A program made the position numbers and the translations under genes. The notes under the pieces were generated by a model, which worked only from the letters and a program-made list of their open reading frames with translations, ran no database searches and was not told the origin of the DNA. A stretch of DNA of 64,000 bases from Doris montereyensis. Its lineage: Eukaryota; Mollusca; Gastropoda; Nudibranchia; Dorididae. Below are positions 54,335-64,000 of this stretch, one piece after another. Positions within the stretch are counted from its first letter, which is position 1. Each line of letters begins with the position of its first letter. The stretch lies in assembly GCA_037039925.1 (NCBI GenBank), contig JAXRKP010000346.1:222501-286500 (forward strand), written 5' to 3'.

Positions 54335-55915
54335 AGGTATGGGTAAGCATGGCTTTTGCTGTTTGTTGCTCTGTTGTCTGTCATTCTCATATTAGCTTTG
54401 GGGTGTTTCTTCTTGCTGTTTGTTTCTCTGTTGTCTGCTCATTCTCATATCAGCTTTGGGGTGTTTCCTCTTGCTGTTTGTAAACTCATTGAAGCCGTCC
54501 TGATATACATATATGTTGTTGTTTTGTTTTTTGTTATCTTTGCAACTCCTTCATCTTTCCCACACAGCATTAACTTTTTGTGACTTCTCATGACGAGGTT
54601 GTCAAACAACTTCAGTTGTGTCTCCCGAGATTATTCATATGAGGACTTCTGGAAGCCTGCATTTATGATTATATAATAATGTATTATATCAAACATATTT
54701 TAAGACATTAACTTAGCATAATAATAATAAACGTAGTATTATGTCAATCCTTTATTCACCGTATGGGTACTCACGTGCCTTGCCTGTCTGAATGATGAAT
54801 TTAGCAATTTCATTACATGAAAATCCTATGATATTTGAATGCACCAATCTTCTGTCTGTTATTGTGTATGCAATTTCAGAGTTTGTCCTAAATGAGAAGG
54901 GGCATTTTTTTGTCATGTGAAGAAACCACCAAAGTATTAACTTTCAATATATACGTATTACAACCTTGTTCTCAACAATGATTTTTGGTTGAAAGTTCCC
55001 CCCCCCCCACGCAAATTGGCATATTGCTGGCAAAAAAACCCAACCCCCCAAACAAACTGTTGAACAAAAAGACAAAATAAATGGCCCTTAAGGGTAATTT
55101 CAAGTGTCCTCACTCTTAACTTCTAACCAATGATTGAAGCTCATGAAAATAAAGAAAGACAGAGAAACATAAATTAGGCATATTTTAGATAAATTAAGCA
55201 TCTTGTAGATGAATTAACCGTAGTCTAAACATCTTGTAGATGAATTAACTGTATTCTAGATAAATTGCATATATATTGTAGATGTTCTATATGAATTAAG
55301 CATCCTGTGTTATTGTCATGCATAAATGAATTTTGTAGATGAAGTGAACATATATATAATAGTATAATGAATCACAAACAAAAAAGTTCAGAAGTTCAGG
55401 CGCCTTTGAATATATATATGCATTTGTTAGGGCCAAATATGTCACGGATCAAATTTAACACTTAATTCTTAAATCTGATTGTAATCCGACAATTTTTAGT
55501 TTAAGACAGAAAATAACATTTGTGGTACTCTCTTACAAATATTGTGATTAAAATTTAAAAAAAAAATGCAAATGTTCTATTCATATCCTTTTAACGCAGG
55601 AAGTTTCCATCTGTGGAAGATATGAACTTTGGTAATGTACCAATATCAAGATGAGAACATGTGTTTATCAAAGGCTTCCTTTTTTTATTATTATCAAAGT
55701 ACAAACTGACAGTTGTTATTTTTTTAACATTATATATTTTGATTTACAACCCCCCCCCCTCTCACCCCAACTAAAACCACATCCCGATATAATAATTCCT
55801 TGTTACAATGTTGCTATGTTGTTAAATTCAATGTAGAATCAGGATGGATCTGTGTTCAGAAAAACTTACAAATCGTTCGCAATCACTTTTCTCCAAAGCT
55901 TTCTCATGCTTTTTT
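54335..55915. other. Intergenic, nothing recognised
   Basis: A two-copy repeat of ctcatatcagctttggggtg lies near 54390-54470 and a diverged gtagatgaatta repeat near 55190-55340. No gene was seen. Confidence 0.4.
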
Positions 55916-55917
55916 TT

Positions 55918-56208
55918 GTGGTCTCAATGTCATATTATGTTACCTTGATGCGTCTCAATGTCATGACATGTTACCTTGATGCGTCTCAATGTCATGACAT
56001 GTTACCTTGACGCGTCTCAATGTCATGACATGTTACCTTGACGCGTCTCAATGTCATGACATGTTACCTTGATGCGTCTCAATGTCATGACATGTTACCT
56101 TGATGCGTCTCAATGTCATGACATGTTACCTTGATGCGTCTCAATGTCATGTCATGTTACCTTGATCGTCTCAATGTCATATTATGTTACCTTGATACTT
56201 TTCAGTGT
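55918..56208. repeat. 31-bp tandem array, about 9 copies
   Basis: The unit is gtctcaatgtcatgacatgt taccttgatgc. It contains the palindrome atgtcatgacat. Confidence 0.95.
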
Positions 56209-56624
56209 AGTAGTCCCAATTTCATACACAGTCCTTCTGAGTAAACAGATTGTCTTTTGTCCGTTCATTCAATTTGCTTCATGTTCGCCAAGATTTAAAT
56301 TTCAACTTCTGACTCGTCCTGCAGCCAGATTGGATCAAATGAGATGCCAAGCATATGTCCTTCAGTTTGAGCCAGCAAGTAAGAAATGAAAATATTACCA
56401 ACAAAAAAAAAAAAGAGAAAAGAAGTTATTTTCATCATCAAGCCTGCCATAACATATTTTTTGTTACACCTTGTTGACAAGCTTAAGCATAATTCTATCT
56501 CATTCATAATTTTTTATAGTATTTGTCTCAAACACCTTTGCGCTCATAATAACTATAATTTGCTTAAAAACGTTCATGCTTACCGTTGTCATCGTAACTT
56601 ACATTTCACCTCTACTACAGCTTG

Positions 56625-56990
56625 AAACGATGGTCATTTTGTGATCATCCTTGCCTGAAAAGATTCAGCATGCTTCTTTACTTTGACTTGAAATTGAAAT
56701 GTGATGGTCATTTTGTGATCATCCTTGTCAAAAAAGATTCAACTGCTTCTTTACGATGACATGAAACATGATGGTCATTTTGTGGTCATCCTTGTTTGAA
56801 AAAGATTCAATTGTTTCTTTACTATGACATGAAACGTGATGGTCATTTTGTGGTCATCCTTGTTTGAAAAGATTCAACTGTTTCTTTACTATGACATTGA
56901 AACATGATGGCCATTTTGTGGTCATCCTTGTCTGAAAAGATTCAACTGTTTCTTTACCACGACTTTCTAACATGATGGTTATTTTGTGGT
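56625..56990. repeat. About 62-bp tandem array, about 6 copies
   Basis: The unit contains gatggtcattttgtggtcat ccttg and gaaaagattcaactgtttct ttactatgacat. Confidence 0.93.
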
Positions 56991-56999
56991 CCCGCCCTG

Positions 57000-57720
57000 C
57001 TATGCTGTATGCTGACTGCGCTCAGTGCCTATTTGATATGAATGCTTTTGCCAGGACAGTGGGGCAGAGAAAATCTGACCGTTAGATTCCGGCCCTCAGT
57101 AATACTGTATCTTGATTTTAATTCTGATGTACATAGACACTCTCAATCCTGCCAAATATACTTTGTATGGTGTTTTTTTGTTTTGTTTTTTGTCTTTTGT
57201 TTTGTTTTTTGTTTTGTTTTTCCCCACCGCTGAGCTTATGCTGATTTATATGCATGCTGATATTATATTTTTTGGTGTCATTTCAACATATCTACTATGT
57301 AACATATATGTCAACATTTTTGTCTCCTTTATTTTTTGCCAGAATCAACCAGTATTCAAAGCCAAATTTATCCACCACATTAATTTATTACTTTTCATAA
57401 TGTGATAAAAGAAAAAGATTTGTGCCAGGAATCTCAGCTCATCCATTCTCAACTCTAAAAAAAGCCATTTACCTTTAGTTGTTGTTTTTTCTTTCTCTCA
57501 TTGCGATCTTCTACAACAATGTGTCTTCTATATTACACAGGGCTGCATTCCTCCATTCAAATCTTCTTCAAAACAAAAAACCCACACTCCCAAAAAAAAT
57601 AAAAAATTGTCCACAACCACATTTACCCCTGAGATTTATATAACACCAACCAAAAAACCCCCCAACAAAAAACAACTTAAATCCAATAGAAAACATAAGA
57701 GAAAGTGTACATTGTCAGGA
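57000..57720. other. Intergenic, nothing recognised
   Basis: Contains a TTTTG-rich patch near 57170-57220 only. Confidence 0.4.
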
Positions 57721-57722
57721 CA

Positions 57723-57838
57723 GGGGACTCAGTAGTTCAAACTCAAAGGCAAGGTGTCGGCCTCTCAACCCCAAAGGTTGTGGGTTCAAGCCCTGCTGAT
57801 AGTTGAAAAATTTTCTTGATTTTTAAAAATAGTAAAAT
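57723..57838 (+). mobile_element. SINE family A, 5' fragment
   Basis: It holds the tRNA-like head (gtgtcggcctctcaacccca, gttgtgggttcaagccc) and the start of the body, then runs into a C-rich CCCTC tract at 57840-57935 where the body should continue. Confidence 0.75.
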
Positions 57839-57839
57839 C

Positions 57840-57935
57840 TACCCCCGCCCCTCCCCCCTCCCCCTCCCCTCCCCTCTCCCCTCCCCTCCCTCTCCCCCTC
57901 TCCCCTCCTCCCTCCCCCTCCTCCCCCCCCTCGCC
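57840..57935. repeat. CCCTC-rich tract
   Basis: About 95 bp of C/T with runs of CCCCTCC. It cuts off the SINE A fragment on its left. Confidence 0.95.
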
Positions 57936-58129
57936 TTGGTCCAATTGTTTTGGTTGTATACAAGATGCTACACTCAATGTATGCTTAGAATTGTACTTTT
58001 CTATTACCAGAAATACTATTATTCATACCATTTATGAAGAAAGCTAAATTCTGTTAGTTTTTTTTTATCAGTATAAATTCAGTTGTTTTTGGTTTTTTTC
58101 ATCATAATATCTGATTTTCTTTCTTAAAT

Positions 58130-58500
58130 TGGAATGGACTGTTTCTTGTAAGCTTATGTACTCAAATTGACTGTTTCTTGTAAGCTTACGTACTGAAATG
58201 GACTGTTTTTGTAAGCTTATGTACTGAAATAGACTGTTTTTGCAGCTTATGTACTGAAATGGACTGTTTTTGTAAAATAGGAAATGGACTGTTTTTGTAA
58301 GCTTATGTACTGAAATGGACTGTTTTTGTAAGCTTATGTACTGAAATGGACTGTTTTTGTGAGCTTATACCGAAATGGACTGTTTCTTGTAAGCTATGTA
58401 CTGAAATGGACTGTTTTTGTAAGCTTATGTACTGAAATGGACTGTTTCTTGTAAGCTTATGTACTGAAATGGACTTTTTGTCAGCTTGTACTGAAAAAAG
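58130..58500. repeat. 31-bp tandem array, about 12 copies
   Basis: The unit is aaatggactgtttttgtaag cttatgtactg. Confidence 0.95.
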
Positions 58501-58984
58501 TTGAGAACCCATCTAATGCTTGGAAAGAATACTCATTTGATCAAGGAGATGAATAAAGTCAGCACCTATTTCTTGGCAAATTGTGTCTCAGCTTGTTTTG
58601 TTTTTTAAAATGTGATTTGTAATGTTTGTTTTGTACATGTATATTATGCATACAAGTGTATAATATATAGTATGTTTAAAAACCAGAACCATTACAAATG
58701 TTAATAATAATAGTTTCTCAACAACGCAGCCACAGTCATAAATTTGAGCACAATTAACAACAGTTTTAGACTTTTTGATAAATCCAAGTGTTGTTTAATA
58801 TATTTTCTGCAACAATAAAAAAAAAGATACATTTTTCAATTGTCAACATTTCTATATAAAAAAGTTCAAAACAACAGGTACATTTTGTTGATGTAACTGT
58901 CCAAAAACTATGAAAATTATTTAATACCCATGAACGTTCATATTTAAACATTTTAATGCTAAATCTTACATATTATTTTCTTTA

Positions 58985-59680
58985 AAGCTATAAGTGATCG
59001 AATGTCCAGTAATATCAATAGAAAATCAAATGTTTAGAAAATCAAATTTGGTCAACTGTCCAGCTTGTTGGGGTGATGAAGCTATTTTTCTTTGAAGCTT
59101 TAAATAAATGGTCAACTGTCCAGTAATATCAATAGAAAATCAAATGTTTACTGGGTGATGCTAAATCTGCCATTTTTCTTTTGAAGCTTTAAATAAATGG
59201 TCAACTGTCCAGTAATATCAATAGAAAATCAAGTGTTTACTGGGGTGATGCTAAATCTTACATTATTTTCAGTAAAGCTAAACGGTCAACTGTACAGTAT
59301 TACAATAGAAAATCAAATTTTACTGGGATGATACTAAATCTTACATATTTAAAAAAAAAAGCTATTAATGATCAACTGTCCAATAATATCCATAGAAAAT
59401 CAAGTGTTTACTGGGGTGATACTAAATCTTGCATGTTTTCTTTAAAGCTGTAAGCGTCAACTGTCCAGTATTATCAATAGAAAATCAAATGTTTACTGAG
59501 ATGATGTAACATCTGACATACTTTCTGCAAGCTATAAAATATGGTCAACTGTCCAGTAATATCAGTAGAAAATGAAGTGTTTACTGGAGTGATGCCTAAT
59601 CGAGAGACATTTTCTTTGAAGCTATAAATAAATGGTCAACTGTCCAGTAATATAAATAGCAAATCAAATGTTTACTGGTA
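58985..59680. repeat. About 95-bp tandem array, about 8 copies
   Basis: Units share tggtcaactgtccagtaata tcaatagaaaatcaaatgtttactgg and end in a variable aagctataaa segment. Confidence 0.94.
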
Positions 59681-62600
59681 TCACACTGTATTACACTATC
59701 ACACTGTACCACACTGTATCACATTATCACACTATCACACTGTATTACACTATCACACTGTATTACACTATCACACTGCATTACACCTATCACACCGTAT
59801 CAAACTATCACACTGTATCACTCTATCACACCTGTATTACACTCATCACACTGTCACACTGTATTACACTATTACACTGTACCACACTGTATCACATTAT
59901 CACACTATCACACTGTATTACACTATCACACTGTATCATACTATATCACTCTATCACACTGTATCACACTATATCACTCTATCACACTGTATCACACTAT
60001 ATCACTCTATCACACTGTATCACACTGTATTACACTATCACACTGTATCACACCATATCACTCTATCACACTGTATCACACTGTATTACACTATCACACT
60101 GTATCACACTGTATCACACTATATCACTCTATCACACTGTATCACACTGTATCACACTATATCACTCTATCACACTGTATCACACTGTATTACACTATCA
60201 CACTGTATCACACCATATCACTCTATCACACTGTATTACACTATCACACTGTATCACACTCTATCACACTGTATCACACTGTATTACACTATCACACTGT
60301 ATCACACTGTATTACACTGTATCACACTATCATACTGTATCACACTGTATTACAGTATCCCACTGTATCACACTGTATTACACTATCACACTGTATCACA
60401 CTGTATCACACTATCACACTGTATCACACTGTATTACACTATCACACTGTATCACACTGTATTACACTGTATCACACTATCACACTGTATCACACTATCA
60501 CACTGTATCACACTATCACACTGTATCACACTGTATCACACTATCACACTGTATCACACTGTATTACACTATCACACTGTATCACACTGTATTACACTGT
60601 ATCACACTATCACACTGTATCACACTATCACACTGTATCACACTGTATCACACTATCACACTGTATTAAACTATCACACTGTATCACACTTTACCACTCT
60701 ATCACACTATCACACTGTATTACACTGTATTACACTATCACACTGTATTACGCTATCACACTGTATCACACTGTAGCACACTATCACACTGCATCACACT
60801 TTACCACTCTATCACACTATCACACTGCATTACACTATCACACTGTATTACACTATCACACTGTATCACACTGTAGCACACTATCACACTGCATCACACT
60901 TTACCACTCTATCACACTGTATTACACTATCACACTGTATCACACTGTATTACACTATCACACTGCATCACACTTTACCACTCTATCACACTATCACACT
61001 GTATTACACTGTATTACACTATCATACTGTATTACACTATCACACTGTATCACACTGTATTACACTATCACACTGTATCACACTATCACATTGTATCACG
61101 CTATCACACTGTATCACACTATCACACTGTATCAAACTATCACACTGTATCACACTGTATTACACTGTATTACACTATTACACTGTTTCACACTATCACA
61201 CTGTATCACACTATCACACTGTATCACACTGTATTACACTGTACTACACTATTACACTGTATCACAATGTTTACACTGTACTATACTATCACACTGTATC
61301 ACACTGTATTACACTGTATCACACTATCACACTGTATCACACTGTATTACACTGTATCACACTGTATCACACTGTATTACACTGTATCACACTATCACAC
61401 TGTATCACACTGTATTACACTGTACTACACTATTACACTGTATCACACTATCACACTGTATCACACTATTCCACTGTATCACACTGTATTACACTGTATT
61501 ATACTGTATTACACTGTATTACACTATCACAGTGTATCACACTACCAAAATGTATCACACTATCACACTGAGTCTCACTGTATCACACTATATCACTCTA
61601 TCACACTGTATCACACTGTATCACACTATATCACACTATCACACTGTATCACACTATCACACTGTATCACACTGTAACACTGTGAATCACACTGTATCAC
61701 ATTGTATCACACTGTATCACACTATCACACTGTATCACACTATATCACACTGTATCAGACTATCACACCGTATTACACAATTATACTGTATTACACTATC
61801 ACACTGTATCACACTGTATTACACTATCACACTGTATTACACTATCACACTGTATCACACTGTATTACACTATCACACTGTATCACACTATCACACTGTA
61901 TCATACTATCACACTGTATCAAATAGTATTACACTGTGTTCACTGTATTACACTGTATCACACTATCACACTGTATCACACTATCACACTATCACACTGT
62001 ATTACACTATCACACTGTATTACACTGTATTACACTATTACACTGTATTACACTCTATTACAATTATCACACTGTATTACACTCTATTACAATTATCACA
62101 CTGTATTACACTGTATTACATTGTATCACACTGTATCACACTATGTTACACTGTATTACACTGTATTACACTGTATCACACTGTAATACACTATCACACT
62201 GTATTACACTGTATCACACTGTATTACACTATCACACTGTATTATACTGTATCATACTGTAATACACTATCACACTGTATTACACTATATTACACTATCA
62301 CACTGTATTACACTGTATTACACTGTGTTACACTATCACACTGTATAACACTGTATCACACTGTATTACACTGTATCACACTGTATTACACTATATTACA
62401 CTGTATTACACTATCACACTGCATTTCACTATATTACACTACCACACTGTATTACACTGTATTACACTATCACACTGTATTACACTATGACACTGTATCA
62501 CACTGTATTACACTATCACACTGTATTACACTATCACACTATATTACACTATCACACTGTATCACACTGTATAGCACTATCACACTGTATTACACTATAT

Positions 62601-64000
62601 TACACTATCACACTGGATCACACTGTTTTACACTGTATTACACTGTATTACACTATCACACTGTATTACACTATATTACACTATCACACTGTATTACACT
62701 GTATTACACTATCACACTGTATTACACTGTATTACACTATATCCCACTGTATCACACTGTATCACACTGTATCACACTGTATTACACTGTATTACACTGT
62801 ATTAAACTATATCACACTATATCACACTATATCACACTGTATCACACTCTATTACACTGTATTACACTGTATTACACTATATTACACTGTATTACACTAT
62901 ATTACATTGTATCACACTGTATCACACTGTATCACACTGTATCACACTGTATCACACTGTATCACACTGTATTACACTATATCACACTGTATTACACTGT
63001 ATTACACTGTATCACACTGTATTACACTGTATCACACTGTATCACACTGTATCACACTGTATCACACTGTATTACACTGTATCACACTGTATCACACTGT
63101 ATCACACTATATCACACTGTATCACACTGTATTACACTGTATTACACTATATTACACTATATTACACTATCACACTGTATTACACTGTATCACACTGTAT
63201 CACACTGTATTACACTATATTACACTGTCACACTGTATTACAGTGTATTACACTATCACACTGTATTACACTATATTACACTATCACACTGTATTACACT
63301 ATATTACACTATCACATAGTATTACACTATATCACACTATCACACTGCATTACACTATATTACATATCACACTGTATTACACTATATTACGTCATCACAC
63401 TGTATTAGAGTGTATTACAATATCACACTGTATTACACTATGTTACACTATTACACTATATTACACTATTACACTTTATTACACTATATTACATTATCAC
63501 ACTGTATTACACTATCACACTGTATTACACTGTATTACACTATCACACTGTATGACACTATATTACACTAATACACTGTATTACACTATATTAAACTATC
63601 ACACTGTATTACATTATATTACACTATATTACACTATCACACTGTATTACATTACATTACACTATATTACACTATCACACTGTATTACACTATATTACAC
63701 TATCACACTGTATTACATTATCACACTGTATCACACTGTATTACACTATCACACTATATCACACTGTATTACACTGTATCACACTGTATTACACTGTATC
63801 ACACTGTATTACACTATCTTACTCTATCACACTGTATTACAGTGTATTACACTATCACATTGTATTACACTATATTACACTATTACACTGTATTACACTA
63901 AATTACAATATCACAGTGTATTACACTATATTACTCTATCATACTGTATTACACTATATTACACTATCACACTGTATTATAGTGTATTACAATATCACAG
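59680..64000. repeat. Mixed 8/10-bp satellite array reaching the window end
   Basis: It is built of 8-bp words (acactatc) and 10-bp words (acactgtatc, acactgtatt, acactatatt) in irregular order for over 4.3 kb. None of these words, in any order, makes a stop codon on the plus strand. That explains the 333- and 742-residue open frames. It continues past the window. Confidence 0.97.

Noticed and set aside
61091..63319. 742-residue open frame (and 333 residues at 59668-60669) as a repetitive protein
   Set aside because: It is translation of a satellite made of words that cannot form a stop. There is no start context, no non-repeat domain and no splice structure.

Overview
This is a stretch of animal genomic DNA, most likely from an invertebrate and plausibly a mollusc (an inference: long introns, tRNA-derived SINE families, many MITEs and very heavy tandem-repeat content; nothing in the window fixes the species). 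No bacterial-type genes, CRISPR arrays or operons are visible.

Two protein-coding genes can be supported. The main one, on the + strand, is a procollagen galactosyltransferase (COLGALT/GLT25 family, GT25). It has 14 exons from 16832 to about 45444-45472 and encodes about 595 residues. All splice sites are canonical and all exon phases agree, but the coding sequence carries about 14 single-base indels in exons 4-14. The second gene is on the - strand (4738-5907, possible further exons at about 2110-2160 and 928-1109). It encodes an unrecognised protein with an extended-Tudor-like region and, if the downstream exon belongs to it, armadillo-like helices. It shows the same indel pattern, so assembly error is likelier than pseudogenisation. 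The two genes are divergent, about 11 kb apart.

Most of the rest is repeats. Mobile elements: a pogo/Tigger-like non-autonomous element with TA duplication (5989-7086); a related family with CAGT...CCGCCAAAAT ends (11214-12019 and 33624-34100); an hAT-like element (15114-16604); a foldback plus MITE cluster in intron 1 (17977-18700); a MITE inserted into another MITE (30877-31568) whose empty relative is at 43928-44230; two piggyBac-like TTAA MITEs (44518-45198 and 46516-47428); non-LTR retrotransposon 3' ends (about 7718-7903, 8350-8990, 9460-9780, 12370-12950, 28490-28950, 29690-30090, 31995-32470); and at least two tRNA-derived SINE families.

Tandem arrays are extreme: 30-bp (1327-1955), GA (6409-6900), GAA (12976-13540), 34-bp (34320-36780), CTT (37175-37620), 22-bp (38337-40160), about 32-bp (40905-41441), about 65-bp (43215-43797), about 44-bp (49570-52312), TTA (53527-53910), about 95-bp (58985-59680), and an 8/10-bp mixed array from 59680 to the window end. 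Long ORFs in these arrays are products of repeats lacking stop codons, not genes. Several arrays start exactly at the end of a transposon or SINE, which is the most interesting recurring pattern here.
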